From assembly GCA_037349105.1 (NCBI GenBank), contig JAYJMM010000041.1, forward strand, positions 9,174,501 through 9,238,500: a DNA stretch of 64,000 nt, written 5' to 3'. Positions 46,934 to 58,565 of the stretch are shown piece after piece. A program made the translations under genes and the position numbers. The stretch comes from Limnomonas spitsbergensis. Lineage: Eukaryota; Chlorophyta; Chlorophyceae; Chlamydomonadales. The notes under the pieces were generated by a model, which was not told the DNA's origin, did not search any database, and was given only the letters and a program-made list of their open reading frames with translations. Position 1 is the stretch's first letter. Every line of letters starts with the position of its first letter.

Positions 46934-47661
46934 TCATGGATCCAGTGCTGGCTGTCCTGCGGCCTGCCATAGCCCATAGGTGGTCTGGTCCACACTAAAA
47001 TTAGCTCTGGTCTGCGTCATTAAGACAGATGGAGCAAGCTGCAAATCCAATCCATGCGAAGACGAGCATCAAAACGGAAAGCTCGGATCCCTACAGTCAT
47101 TCAGCTTTTCTGCATGGCAATGTTGCTACCAAGTGTTCCTGATCTTAGCTTGGTGAGCCCATACACTGACATGCGCATGGTCGTAAAACACCGGCCCTAC
47201 CTTACGGGGCTTGTCTTTCTTTTCTTTCTTTTCTTTCTTTCCCTTCTTCACTCCTGTCGTTTTGACCAGGACTGGCAGAGAAGCCTCGATGTCGGAGACT
47301 CCTGCAGAGATAAATCAAACGCACAGGTCAGAGCAACATGCATGGTGGGACCATCAGTGCTTGCCTGCTTCGTTGGGTGTCTGCATGGAGGCTGTATTAG
47401 CCACGACCTGCATGGTTCCCGCATTATGGGAGGATCGACTCACTATGATTGCCCTCCTGATTACGGTACACCAAACCGGCATTGTTTCCGTTCCAAACAA
47501 TCTTTCCATTGAGCTTTCTTCAACATTACGGATCGCGCACCTGCTTCAATCGCCGCCGCGATCACCGCGGTCCTAACCAAATCGGGGTTGAACAGCCGGC
47601 CCAGAGTGCCGACGAAGACCTTGAGCATCTGGGTGCCATCGGGAGCAACTCCACTCGACAT
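46934..47661 (-). CDS. Unrecognised small protein (model of 3 exons, 108 residues)
   Basis: 47661-47541, 47301-47201 and 47038-46934 join in phase (327 nt) from ATG to TGA with good GT-AG borders. It opens MSSGVAPDGTQMLKVFVGTL, has a hydrophobic helix-like stretch (DLVRTAVIAAAIEAG), then VSDIEASLPVLVKTTG, and a Lys-rich run (KKGKKEKKEKKDK). The last exon, with VDQTTYGLWQAAGQPALDP, may in truth splice onward to the exon group at 46355-46825. No function can be assigned. Confidence 0.4.
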
Positions 47662-47911
47662 TTCGAATTAGATGTCCGTGTATGATTTAGGTGCTATCTT
47701 CTGCAGCTTGCGATTGGAGTCAAGGTGGGCTGTGTCAATCTAGCGATGGCAAGAAGTGTGAATCCCGGAAAGGTGTGGGGATCAAACTCGAATACTCGAT
47801 ACCCCCTGCTCGATACCCTAAATCTGGGGAACCCTTGCCCTAAATTGTAGAACACAGATCTGCCGTGTCCTTCGTCTTTACCGCGCTGGTCAACTCTCTA
47901 GCTCACAAACT

Positions 47912-48364
47912 ATGTCTCGGCTCCAGAGGACTTGCACTATACACGTTGTTGAAGTCGGTTACACCTCCGAATTTTCTTTCGAACAATGCCATGCCCGTAA
48001 GTCAGAACAACATTTAAATCTTATCCTTCTCCTCAAACATAATGGTTGGACAGTTTCATTGGCACCCGTTCTCCATCCTGCCCTTCCCCCTGATCCTTCG
48101 CCGACCGTGCCGTTCCCCCCCCCTCATCCTTCCCCGCCTTCTTCTCATACACATATCATCCTTCTGGGCACCGCAGGCTTCCTCTTTCGTCCTGCCGATA
48201 AAATCCTTAGCATGCTCGGTGTCTCCAAACACGACATCTCCTCCGTCCTCAGCCGTCTCACGAAGCATACCATACGCTGCCATATAAACATCCTTCGTCA
48301 GCGACGCCATCTGGAAAACTCCCCTGCCCATTATTGTCCGATACCCCTTGACGACCCTCCTTAA
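47912..48364 (+). CDS. Probable C-terminal fragment of a LINE-type ORF2
   Basis: The 150-codon frame has the layout seen after the reverse transcriptase domain of plant/algal non-LTR elements: VVEVGYTSEFSF, EQHLNLILLLKHNGWTV, a Pro-rich linker, then GVSKHDISSVLSRLTKHTI and RQRRHLE. No RT domain lies upstream; the unassigned minus-strand gene starts at 47661. That fits a 5'-truncated insertion. Assignment is from remembered pattern only and could be wrong. Confidence 0.4.
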   Translation: MSRLQRTCTIHVVEVGYTSEFSFEQCHARKSEQHLNLILLLKHNGWTVSLAPVLHPALPPDPSPTVPFPPPHPSPPSSHTHIILLGTAGFLFRPADKILSMLGVSKHDISSVLSRLTKHTIRCHINILRQRRHLENSPAHYCPIPLDDPP

Positions 48365-51154
48365 CCACCAGGTTTTTGTCTCCCGGTGTACGGCATTTAA
48401 AATCCCGTATTCCTCAAGCCACGCTCAGGCGTTTTCTTTCTTTCTTTCAGCGCACGTTGTAAACTCTAAGCTAATCCAAATGTGATAGCTGTCGTCTTGC
48501 AGCATTGTCTCAACCGGGTAGTAGGTTTCCCCAATCTTTCTTTTCCTGGGATTTTACTAGGAGTGAGGCCGGCCGCCCTACCCTAGAAAACCTGAGATGC
48601 TGACACATCATACAGCTCGGGTGCGCATGTGGTCGTCAGATTAGAAAAAGCTCCCCTACATTTGGGGTCACCGCTTCTCCAACTGGCATGCTCGCACCTA
48701 GTGAGTCCCATCCTGTGCAAACCTGGATCACTCATGCATCAAATAACGGTTACCGGTATTCTTTAAAATCAATCCTGTCCATCCGGATTTCAACATCAAA
48801 CCACCCCATTACCCCACTCCTTCACCATCCAGATTGGCCTCAACCCGCAACTCTGTCCCGCCCCCTTCCAAGTTCCAACCCGTTATCCCCTCGCTCCCTT
48901 ATCTGCTTCTTCTATGCACTCCCGACCCGGGTCCCCTCAAATGGCAACATCGCTACGTCTACACATGCCACCCAGATGGCACTCTCTCAGCCTGCATTCC
49001 TGCCTGCCGCCTCCACTGGCTTTCTGCATGCTAGACTCACACGAAACTTACCATTCCTGCCCTATACCTTGCCCATCTCGGTACCTTCGAGCAAGACCTT
49101 GCTTCCCTCCTCATCCGGTACAACATCCCTGCAAAGTTCAAAATACGTGCAGCCCCATACACGGTAGCACGGCTTTGTGTCTTCCGCAACTCATGATGCC
49201 AGTGCTTTCTGCACACATCGTCCTATACGGTATCCATCGTTTGCCTCTCCCCACAATGCTTCCTGCCATGCCGCTCTTAATACAGCTGCCACCACCACGA
49301 CTGCCTTTTAGGGACTCTCCAAAATCCGTACTCCACAACTTGGAATGGAAGCTCATTCGCTCATCCCTACTTCAAATCAAAACAATCACATGGGCTGTCC
49401 GTTTTGCTATCGCATCTGCCCATGCAGCAACATCACCCACATGCACTGTTACCCTAGCCCTAGCACGTACTCCGCTTCTCCAATGCAGCGGTGGCACCGG
49501 CAGCACAGTGTGACAGCCCACTAATGGCAGCAGACATGGATGCCGACATGCAGCTCGCGGTTTGATAGAACACTGGAGGGCGCACATGGTGCAGTGAGCT
49601 GATGGGGGCCCTTGAGGAGTTGGAGCAGGGAGCAGCAGTTCCCAAACTGTGTCAGGCAGTCTCTGACCTGAAGCCGCTCCCTGACTCAGAGGTGCTACAG
49701 CTGGTGGACGCAGCCAACAAGCAGGCACAGCTGTAGGCGACTAGCAGAGGAGACCCCAGGGAACCCACCACCGAGCACAGGTCTACCGCGCCTGGTTCCA
49801 TTATACTGTGGGTGCATGCTGGGATTCTCACCAGCAACAGGGCATGTGCTTTTCTGCACACAAACTTAGGGCTGCGGCTCCATATGGTAAGCACGGCTGA
49901 TACCAGAGGACTGCGCAACGGTCTGCAGCGTGAGACACGCTGCTGACAGCGCTGCTGTGCAAGGGAAGGTGGCGAGCCTGTAGAGGATGCACAGCATATT
50001 TGCTTCCAATGCTTATGGCGAGGGGTTGGGAAGATCCCCCCGGAGGATGCCACGGACTTTCACCAGTTGTACTGCAGGCGTGGGTGGGAGGCTCTGACTT
50101 TGTGGAGTTGATGGAGGGCATCATTGAGGGCTAGTTTTTGAGGAGCTGGGGATTTGGATTAATTTTCCTTTTGTGTGGGGGAAGGGGTATTTATTTATGA
50201 CAGCTAGCCAAGCTACGTTTCCGAGTGATAGCCGCACAGTTAGAATGTACAATAGAGACCACACAAACATTTCCCTTTTTGTTCCTTTGCTGCTTTCTCT
50301 CCTCTTTGGAATCTCTATTTGTTCAAGACTTGTCTTTGCATGGGCGGGGAACCTTTGCACTAGGCTTTGCACTGTGATTTCTATGGGGGGGTAGGGATAC
50401 TTTCCCTCTCCTTTGTGTTCCCCTCTTCCTTTCCTTTCCCTTAAGTTTCCTTCTCTGCACTGAGAGGCGCAACGTCATTCAATATTGCCCTAGCTTGGAG
50501 AAATCAATGTTCTATTTATTTGACTTTTCATGTTAAGCTTGGTTCAGGTTATCATTCTTCTTACTGACCCCAACCTTCGGCTTGCTGTCCCTTACCACAT
50601 GACACACATCTAAACAGCCAAGGTATGGCACTCCCAAATGGCCATTGCAGCTTCTTAATTGCTTACACAAAGGGCCTCGCTCGCTTTTACCCTGCCGGAT
50701 ATCACACCCCTCCTTCCTCTCTTGATTTGCATCCACAGTCTCCCTTCGGTCACCAACCTGGTACCACACCTGTCCACCTTCCGCCCCCCCCCACTTCACA
50801 TGCCAGATGGCCACTCCCCGATGGCTTCTATGCAACATCCCAATTGCACTCACATCCTATCCTGCCCTTCTCCCATCCATTCCCCCCTTGCACTTTTCGA
50901 CGACCTCCGTTCCCAATGCCCCCAACTAACCCCTCGCCTGGCCGTTACATCCTGCCAACAACAAATTCACCCCAACTATACCCTCGCCTAGCCGTTGCTT
51001 CCTGCTGCGACTTCAGAGAATATGAGCGTGCTCTCTGTCCATGCATCATTAAGTACATGGGAGGATTATTGGCGTATTGGTCTTGCTCGATTGTTTCTGA
51101 TCCAGCTAAACACGTTTAGCACGGTGCCGCTGCTGGGCTCTGCAGAGTGCTTGG
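48365..51154. other. C/T-rich region without supported genes
   Basis: Long plus-strand frames at 48688-49513 and 50625-51119 are Pro/Ser/His-rich products of pyrimidine-rich DNA and lack recognisable motifs. They may be decayed retroelement sequence. Confidence 0.4.
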
Positions 51155-51969
51155 TGTCGCACCATAAAGCAGTAACTGCAATACTATGGTAAATACCGTG
51201 AACTCCGGTCAGGACGCCTTAGAGAGGCGTCCTCTACTCACAAAGAGCTGTTAACTGGCTACTGTAAGGTTCAGCCCTAGCAGGAAGTCTCTCTGCCTAG
51301 GGGTAAGTCTGGGTGTCCCTGTCTCGTGGGTACCGCCCCTACTACTTCACTCGAGAGGTTTGCTTCAGGTCCGTGGCGGACTTCTTCCCCACTTAGTGGC
51401 GGACGCCTACGGGCGGACTCAGTGACTACACACTGGCCGCGGATGCGCAGCGCGTTAAGCTGTGGCTGGAACTTCTAGATGACAGACACGGAGCTGCCCT
51501 TCAGACAGCTGATCTGTTGGGTCGCTGAGTCACTCACCGCGTGAAGCGGGGGATGTCGTAGCCGTAGACTGCGGGCGGTGTCCCAGGTCGGGCTGGGCAT
51601 CTAGCTGAGGATAACTAGGTTGCTATGTCGGCTCTGAGGCTGAACCAGGCTTGATCGTCTTCGTGCCTTCGTGGTACTGGCGTTATTGGTATTCACAGGG
51701 TATATCTTGGGATGATAGCCGTTGTTGATTACAATTAGAGGCCTGTCCACTTAAAAGGAACGAAGTAAGTGTCAAGCGTGCAAGCCGGGATTCAAAGGTC
51801 CCGGCAAGCCCTATTTACTGAGTACGGGAAATCTGCTACACTTCACACTTAAGCGGGATTCTGGGTCTCAGTTCAAATCCGGAGACTCCGCAGATAAGCT
51901 GCGGAGGCTCCGCGGCCGCTAACTGCGGTCTAAACGGTTCTGTCACGTATACGGTAATATACTGTGACA
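51155..51969. repeat. Short A-B unit (815 bp), internal-deletion form of the element
   Basis: A is joined directly to B at ...CACTCG|AGAGG. In the long unit, A continues CACTCGCCCC and B is preceded by GACACG, so the junction has 2-bp (CG) microhomology. It is separated from the long unit by only GC. Confidence 0.85.
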
Positions 51970-52170
51970 GCTGTCGCACCATAAAGCAGTAACTGCAATA
52001 CTATGGTAAATACCGTGAACTCCGGTCAGGACGCCTTAGAGAGGCGTCCTCTACTCACAAAGAGCTGTTAACTGGCTACTGTAAGGTTCAGCCCTAGCAG
52101 GAAGTCTCTCTGCCTAGGGGTAAGTCTGGGTGTCCCTGTCTCGTGGGTACCGCCCCTACTACTTCACTCG

Positions 52171-53392
52171 CCCCCCCGCTCCTCAGCGTTAAGCCTATCG
52201 GGCATGCGCTGGGAGCCGGAAAAAGGGGTCGGTACTGAAAGAAATCTGGAAAAATCTGTACGCCCAGAAGATCAAAATATCAAAGCAAATCTGCCTGGTT
52301 CAGGCCGTCCCCCGCATCTGCCTGGTTCAGGCTATATACACACATCAGCCTGGTTCAGGCTGTTTTCAAAGCAAAATCTGTACGCCCAGAACTTGTTAGT
52401 TACCTAACACTGAAGCCTCCTTTACATCTGACTGCAATCCAGCCAGTCGGAAAAAAAATCCCCTGAAGAAAATCCACTGCAGGAAATGTGCTGCAGGACA
52501 TCCACACAAGGAAATTCACCAAAGAAAAAAATTCACTGAAACCCGTGGCGGACCCTAGGTCCACCCACGGTTCTGCACACTTGACAAAGGCCTCTGGGAC
52601 CCTGATCTCTCTCCGGCCTGATCGGGGCACACAGAATCCGGTACCGTCACCAGTGTCATGCTTGGTTGCAGGCAATAAAGGGTCAGAACCCATCAGAAAC
52701 CCTCAGCAACCATCAGAAAGCATCAGAAACCATCAGAAATCAGAATCTTTAAACTTCTGGAAAATATGTACGTAGAAGCTCAAATCGTCTTAGCAAAGCT
52801 GCCTGGTTCAGGCCTTCTTCAATCAGAACTAAAAAAAATCCACCGAGTCTCAGCTGAAGCGCAATGCGCAGAATCCTACAAATCCAGGCTGTTCAGCCCA
52901 CTACTGGCTAGCAAACAGAGAAATTTTCAAAGTTATCAGGTTAAGCTAAGAACAACCGCTGCTCTCGCCCCACTGCGCCATAGCCGCCTGGTCTTCAATG
53001 GCCACAGGAAATGTGCGCCGTAGCAGCGTGATCCGCCCCCTGCTGTGTTATCATCGCCCGAGTTGACTAATTCTCCTTGCTCATCATCTTCATAACATAT
53101 GTACTACCGTAGCCTTGCTGCTGCTGAGAAACAAATTTTCACTATGTTGCTGCGATAGCTTTAACTCCAATCCTGCATCTTCCGTCTTCGGTCCGCTGGC
53201 TGCCGGCCCACTGCCTGCCGGGTACTAGGACAAGCCGCGCTGCGTCTGCATTTTCTGCTCTGTAGGCGCCTGCCCGCTCCTTGCCAGTTACGGCGTGGGT
53301 AACGTCACGTGCTCAGCGGCCTTGCCGCTCTGGGCTCGGCCTCAGGTCTCGTTAAGCTCTGCAAGGGCTGACTCCTCCTCTTTGTTGGAAGC
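52171..53392 (-). other. 3' non-coding part of the element
   Basis: It follows the Gag-like ORF on minus. It contains four copies of GCCTGGTTCAGGC/CTGCCTGGTTCAGG (52288-52360 and near 52800) and clustered CATCAGAAACC words (52690-52740). No frame with a known domain is present. Confidence 0.5.
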
Positions 53393-56300
53393 CTAGCGCC
53401 ACCTTGGCCCATCTATGGACCGCTCCCTGGGTGACATTGGCTTCTCTTCATCCAAGGAATATCTTGCTCCAAAAAGTCTCTCCCTCCAAGAAGCCTCTCG
53501 CGCCTCCTCCTCCTCATCCGCCTCTTCCTCCTCTTCCATTTCATTCTCCTCTTCTGCCTCTTCCATCTCATTCTCCTCTTCTGCCGCATGCCTGTGATCT
53601 GTGACGAACAGGTCCCCCATTTCCAGGGCGAACTTCTCCCACAACACCACCTGCTGCGTCAGCACAGTGATCTGCTCCTCATCGGTCATGCACAAGTACC
53701 CTGGCACAGTGATCACGAACTTGCTCAGCTTGACCCTGGTGGCCACTGGCAGCCCTTCATAGAACATGTGCGAGACCGAGTGCCTTCTGCCAAAGTAGTC
53801 CACTGCATCCCTGGAGATATGTAGCAACTCTGCTGTGGACAGGACTCTGTGCGCAAACGCCTCTACTGTCTCCTCTGGCTTGACCTCTGGATCCAAAGTG
53901 GTCTTGACTCCCAGCTTGATGTTGGTGATCGCGGATCTCTCATCCGAGGTCGGCTTTCCCACTTCCGCCTGAACCACCTTGATCCACAAAGTGAGCAGCG
54001 AGGCCTCGCAACACTGCTCCTCTGCTGGTGCGATCCACTGCTGCCTGATCCGTTCCACTTCTCTGGCAATTCTGTTTCCTGCATGGGGCGCCGCCCTGAT
54101 GGCTGCCATCAGCGGCCCCACGCTAGCTGGCTTGCTGTCCCAAAGCTTGACCAGCGACTTGATCAGCAGTGTCATAGCTGACGGCGACTGGCACGACCCA
54201 GCTATTTCTCCGGCCACCACAGCCAGCGCTGGCTGGTCATCTGACATTGCCAGCCTGTTGTGCGATCCCCAGTATCCACACGCCTGGCAATATTTCCTGG
54301 CTGCAACTGCGCCTGGGTGCGACATATCCAGGACTGGCACGTTGCCTTGGATGGCTGGGATCTTGGTGACCTTGGCCACCCCTGTCAGCTGCAGGACCAT
54401 CTGTTGCTGCAGCTGCAGGGTCACTCTCGCCTGCTCCCTGTCGATTCTCTTCATTTCTTGGTCGCTGGACTCCTGCCTGGTTCTTGGCCTGCGCCTGTCC
54501 GCTCCCCTTGGCTCTGAATCCGCTGATTCTGAGCGCGATCCATATCCACCTCCTCTGCCTCCTGATGGACTGCGACCTGGATAGTATCTGTCGAATCTGT
54601 TGTCATCGTCCTCCCGATCTTCCCGTGATGGCTGTCTGCCTGCTCTTCCTGCGGAGCTTCTACTCCCGTCGCGCGGCTGCCTCCCGGTCTTACTTCTGCC
54701 TGGTCTGTCGCCCGACCCGGGCCTCCAAGGATGTGCTCTGCCCGGTCCTGCCTGCCCTCTGGGCGGCTCCTGGCTTTGCCGATCCTGCTGTGCTCCCCTG
54801 CTGCATTCATCTGTTCCCCTGGGTGGCTCCTGGATTTGCTGCCTTGGTTGTTCCCAGCTGTCTGCCTGCCCCCTGGGCGGCTCCTGGCCTTGCCGATTTG
54901 GCTGTTCCCAGCTGTCTGCCTGCCCTCTGGGCGGCTCCTGGCTTTGCCGATTTGGCTGTTCCCTGTTGTCTGCCTGCCCCCTGGGCGGCTCCTGGCTTTG
55001 CCGGTACTGCTGTTCTTCACCGCTTGCTTGCCCCCTGGGCTGCCCTTGATTCTGCCTTCCTGGCTGCGTCCCTCCTGTGTAATTCCTGGCGTAGGAATCA
55101 GATTGCGTTACCCCTCTGGTTTCCTGCCTTCTTGGTCCACTGCTGCGCACACTGCCTGCAGGCTCGTCCTGTTGTGGTCCTCTTGCTGCGCCCTCTTGCC
55201 TTTTCCTCAGGAACTCCTCGATGTAATCCACCTGGGTTTCCTGGCATGTGTTCTCTTTGTCCTCGATTATGCGCAGGAGTGCATAAGACTCTTGCCTGTT
55301 TGCTCTGCGCGTTGCTACGCCTTGCTCAGCCATCCTGGCCAGCGATCGGCTAGTCAACTCCGCCCTTTCGCTGGCGGCTGGGCTACTGGCCCTGGGCTCT
55401 TCCCTGCCCCTTAGCCGCCCCCTGAGGCTTGGCTCGCTGCTGACCTCAAAAACCTCAGATCTGAGTGTTGGGGTTGGCGCGGTTCTTGCTTGCTGCTGCC
55501 ACCTTTGGACTGCCCTGAGCTCCTCAGGCCGCTGCACCGCTGTTTCAAATCCTTCCCATGCCTGGTCCTCCTCATCTTCTGGCTCGGATCCCGGTTCAGC
55601 CTGATTTCCTGTCACCTCATTGCACCACTCATCTGCGAAAGCCTTAACAGCCAGGGCTGCTTCGCGTCCCGCCCTTCCCTTGGATATCTGTCCAAGGGCG
55701 GCTAACAGCATCGCCCTGTCCTGCCCTGTGTGGGGGATACCCAGCATGGCCTTTGTTGCCCATCCCCTCAGATGATGGGCCTTGAACTCCTCAATGGCTG
55801 TGACCTGGTCCTGGAAATGCAAGAACGTCCTGGAGCAAACTTGCTTCCACAGGTCTGTTGCCCACTGCAAAATTCCTGCCCAACCGATCGGTCCTTCTGA
55901 CTCCTCATTGCCGCACACTACTCCCCCAGTTCCGGAGCGCTCTGGCTCTCTAGGGCTGGTATCCTGCGCTCTTGATGGATCGTGAAAAAACCCTCGCAGG
56001 ATTTCCTTGTGGCTGTCGTCTCTCTGCATCTGGCTGCTAGATCCCTCCATGGATTTCTGCACAGGTCTGCCCACACTGGGCGTAAACTTGGACAGCGGCG
56101 TCCCGTAAACTGTGGATCCCGCCCCTCTTTGAACCGGCACCCTGCGTGGTCGCATTGGCTGCCTTGGGCGCAGCCCTGTCACTGGCTGCCGCCCCTTCTC
56201 TTCTTGTATCGGATCAGGCAGCTCTTCCTCAGATATTAGGTCAGCCCACGGCTTTCCCACCTGTACAGCTGACTTTTCCTGTGGTTCTTTGCTGCTCTGC

Positions 56301-58270
56301 GGGGCCTGCCTGGTCACAGCAGGCTTGATCTCAGCTCCCTCGCGCTTGATCTCTGCATCAATGGCCTCAGCCGGGTCCTCACCCGGCTCCAGCCCCCTCT
56401 GGATGTTGGCATCCATGAGGTGCTCACATGCGCTGTCGCTGTGCTCGCACTCGAACCCGCAGAACATGCATACTCTTCCGGGGTAATACCTCATGGCCTG
56501 ACGCATGGCATTGCGGGTGTCCATCTGCTGCTGACGGTCACCTGTTGCGCAATCCTCCCAGAGCCTGGCCAGCTCCACATCTGCAGGCACCGCAGCAGGG
56601 AATGCTACCAGGCACACATTCCTGCTGCTGCTGTTGTTCACGGGTGCTGGCACCGGAGACCTGCTGCTCCTAGCTTCATCCACGTCACTGTCAGCTGCCC
56701 TGTCTTGTGGCAACAGCGTCTGCAGTTTCTTTGCCAAGCGACGCTTCATCATCCTCAGCTGCCTGGTCATTCTCATCTGCCAGGCAATCCCTGGCTGCCT
56801 GGCCATCCACAGCTGCCTGGCCATTCCTTTGAGCTTCTGCTGGTACCAGTTCACCTTTTCCCTTAGCATGGGTATGGAGATTCCCTGCTCCTCTGACCCC
56901 TCAGGATTCTCTGCCGCCTCCAGCTGTTTGCTGGCCTGCTGGGCCGCCCCTGGTTCTGATATTGGCACCTGGACCCCTCCTGGAGCTGCTGCCACTGGTG
57001 GTGTGACAGGCCTTTCCTCTTCTGGCTGGTGCATCTGCACCGGCACCGGCGCCTGCCTGTGCTCGTGGTCCTCAACCTCACTTGGGCCAACTGGTTCCTC
57101 AGCCACCTTTTGGTTTAGCTTCTGCTCCCACGGATGCAGTTGGTCCGGCTCGCAGCCGCCGGCCATCACAGGTGTCACCTGGGCTGCCTCCCTCGACAAA
57201 CACAAACGTGACGCCTGCACCTGCAGTTGGCCTGGCTCACAGCCACCGATCCCTACAGGTGTCACATGAATTGCCTCCCTCTGCAAACCCAGTTGTGACG
57301 CCTGCACCTGCAGTTGGTCTGGCTGACAGCCACCGATCCCTACAGGTGTCACAGGAACTGCCTTTCTCTGCAAACACAGTTGTGACACCTGCACCTGCAG
57401 TTGGTCTGGCTGACAGCCACCGATCCCTACAGGTGTCACAGGAACTGCCTTTCTCTGCAAACACAGCCTTGACGCCTGCACCTGCAGTTGGCACGGCTCG
57501 TGGCCATCGGTCACCACAGGTGTCACAGGAACTGCCTCTCTCTGCAAACACAGCCGTGACGCATGCACCTGCAGTTGACCTGGCTCACAGCCACCGATCC
57601 CTACACGTGTCACAGGAACTGCCTCTCTCTGCAAACCCAGCCGTGACGCCTGCACCTGCAGTTGGCTTGGCTCGCAGCCACCGGTCACTGGTTTGGGTGA
57701 AAAAGCATTCCCTATCGGACCACAGTTGATCATGTGCAGCTGCTCGCTAGCTACCGGGCTATCCTGCCTGGGTGGGCCGGCACTCTCTGCCGTAATACAG
57801 TTGATCAGGTGCAGCTGCTCGCTAGCTACCAGGCTATCCTGCCTGGGTGGGCCGGCACTCTCTGCCGTAATACAGTTGATCAGGTGCCTGGGACTTGGCT
57901 CACTGTCATTGCTGAGGATATCAAACATGGACCAGCCGTTGGGGGACACCTGATTGCCTGGCTGCTCCATACACCTGGTCAATGCCTCCAAGGGTGCGCG
58001 CTGCTGGGGCACAGCCAGACTGCTTAACCCCGCCTGCTCTGCGTCACACACACTTTTCCACACTCCAGTGGCCCACTGCCCTAGCCTGTTCCACCCTATT
58101 GGCTGAGCCAGATCCTCCTTCCTTTTTACTGGGGGCCATTCCGCAGTGGCGGCTTTTGCTTCACCCACCGCCTGCAGATCTGCGATTTGCTTCCTGATCA
58201 CCTGACTTCCACCACGGGGCATCGTCCCGTTCTCCTTTTGAACGCACTGCGCAGCGCTTGCCACTCTCAT
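53393..58270 (-). CDS. Gag-like protein of the young mobile element, 1625 residues, intact
   Basis: A single uninterrupted frame from ATG (58270) to TGA. In order: two near-identical blocks with HLINCITAESAGPPRQDS (about 130-185); eight repeats of about 30 residues with QLQVQASRLCLQREAVPVTP (about 190-380); a Cys/His cluster CMFCGFECEHSDSACEH that could bind zinc; GTPLSKF; GWAGILQWA...IPHTGQDRA; a disordered stretch with five or six QSQEPPRGQADSWEQ-type repeats; AITNIKLGV...LLHISRDAVDYFGRRHSV, a compact helical region resembling retrotransposon Gag; and an acidic EEENEMEEAEEE tail. No catalytic domain was found. Homologous blocks in the 34484-37260 pseudogene confirm it is the element's own gene. 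Gag-like is inferred from layout, not a database match. Confidence 0.75.
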   Translation of the reverse strand: MRVASAAQCVQKENGTMPRGGSQVIRKQIADLQAVGEAKAATAEWPPVKRKEDLAQPIGWNRLGQWATGVWKSVCDAEQAGLSSLAVPQQRAPLEALTRCMEQPGNQVSPNGWSMFDILSNDSEPSPRHLINCITAESAGPPRQDSLVASEQLHLINCITAESAGPPRQDSPVASEQLHMINCGPIGNAFSPKPVTGGCEPSQLQVQASRLGLQREAVPVTRVGIGGCEPGQLQVHASRLCLQREAVPVTPVVTDGHEPCQLQVQASRLCLQRKAVPVTPVGIGGCQPDQLQVQVSQLCLQRKAVPVTPVGIGGCQPDQLQVQASQLGLQREAIHVTPVGIGGCEPGQLQVQASRLCLSREAAQVTPVMAGGCEPDQLHPWEQKLNQKVAEEPVGPSEVEDHEHRQAPVPVQMHQPEEERPVTPPVAAAPGGVQVPISEPGAAQQASKQLEAAENPEGSEEQGISIPMLREKVNWYQQKLKGMARQLWMARQPGIAWQMRMTRQLRMMKRRLAKKLQTLLPQDRAADSDVDEARSSRSPVPAPVNNSSSRNVCLVAFPAAVPADVELARLWEDCATGDRQQQMDTRNAMRQAMRYYPGRVCMFCGFECEHSDSACEHLMDANIQRGLEPGEDPAEAIDAEIKREGAEIKPAVTRQAPQSSKEPQEKSAVQVGKPWADLISEEELPDPIQEEKGRQPVTGLRPRQPMRPRRVPVQRGAGSTVYGTPLSKFTPSVGRPVQKSMEGSSSQMQRDDSHKEILRGFFHDPSRAQDTSPREPERSGTGGVVCGNEESEGPIGWAGILQWATDLWKQVCSRTFLHFQDQVTAIEEFKAHHLRGWATKAMLGIPHTGQDRAMLLAALGQISKGRAGREAALAVKAFADEWCNEVTGNQAEPGSEPEDEEDQAWEGFETAVQRPEELRAVQRWQQQARTAPTPTLRSEVFEVSSEPSLRGRLRGREEPRASSPAASERAELTSRSLARMAEQGVATRRANRQESYALLRIIEDKENTCQETQVDYIEEFLRKRQEGAARGPQQDEPAGSVRSSGPRRQETRGVTQSDSYARNYTGGTQPGRQNQGQPRGQASGEEQQYRQSQEPPRGQADNREQPNRQSQEPPRGQADSWEQPNRQGQEPPRGQADSWEQPRQQIQEPPRGTDECSRGAQQDRQSQEPPRGQAGPGRAHPWRPGSGDRPGRSKTGRQPRDGSRSSAGRAGRQPSREDREDDDNRFDRYYPGRSPSGGRGGGYGSRSESADSEPRGADRRRPRTRQESSDQEMKRIDREQARVTLQLQQQMVLQLTGVAKVTKIPAIQGNVPVLDMSHPGAVAARKYCQACGYWGSHNRLAMSDDQPALAVVAGEIAGSCQSPSAMTLLIKSLVKLWDSKPASVGPLMAAIRAAPHAGNRIAREVERIRQQWIAPAEEQCCEASLLTLWIKVVQAEVGKPTSDERSAITNIKLGVKTTLDPEVKPEETVEAFAHRVLSTAELLHISRDAVDYFGRRHSVSHMFYEGLPVATRVKLSKFVITVPGYLCMTDEEQITVLTQQVVLWEKFALEMGDLFVTDHRHAAEEENEMEEAEEENEMEEEEEADEEEEAREASWRERLFGARYSLDEEKPMSPRERSIDGPRWR
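57110..57700 (-). repeat. In-frame minisatellite coding for eight about 30-residue repeats of the Gag-like protein
   Basis: GCACCTGCAGTTGG...GGCTCACAGCCACCGATCCCTACAGGTGTCACAGGAACTGCC-type units follow one another with substitutions, keeping the frame. Each encodes C-E/Q-P-x-QLQVQASRL-x-LQREAVPVTPV. Confidence 0.85.
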
Positions 58271-58390
58271 CAGCCTCTTCTGCGTCGCGTATTCTGGCCC
58301 ACTGCCTAGGTCTCTGCGTCCCTTTCTATTGGCTCATGGGATTAAGCTGGGTAGGCCTCGCCTTTCTGCTTTTCTGCTCACTAATTTTTA

Positions 58391-58565
58391 TCTGGCGGAA
58401 TCCTCCTTCGCCCTCTTTTCTGCTCGCTAATTTTAATCTGGCGGAATCCTCCTTCGCCCTTTTTTCTGCTTGCTAATTCCTAATCTGGCGGAATCCTCTT
58501 TCGCCCTTTTTTCTGCTTGCTGATTTTTAATCTGGCGGAATCCTCCTTCGCCCTTTTTAGTACTT
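58391..58565 (-). repeat. 47-bp tandem repeat in the element leader, four copies
   Basis: TCTGGCGGAATCCTCCTTCG begins at 58391, 58437, 58484 and 58531, each with CCCTTTTTTCTGCTTGCTAA-type filler. It lies 5' of the Gag-like ORF (minus), so it would be in the untranslated leader. Confidence 0.85.

Noticed and set aside
48688..49513. Overlapping Pro/Ser/His-rich plus frames
   Set aside because: They result from pyrimidine-rich DNA; no motif or splice logic supports them.
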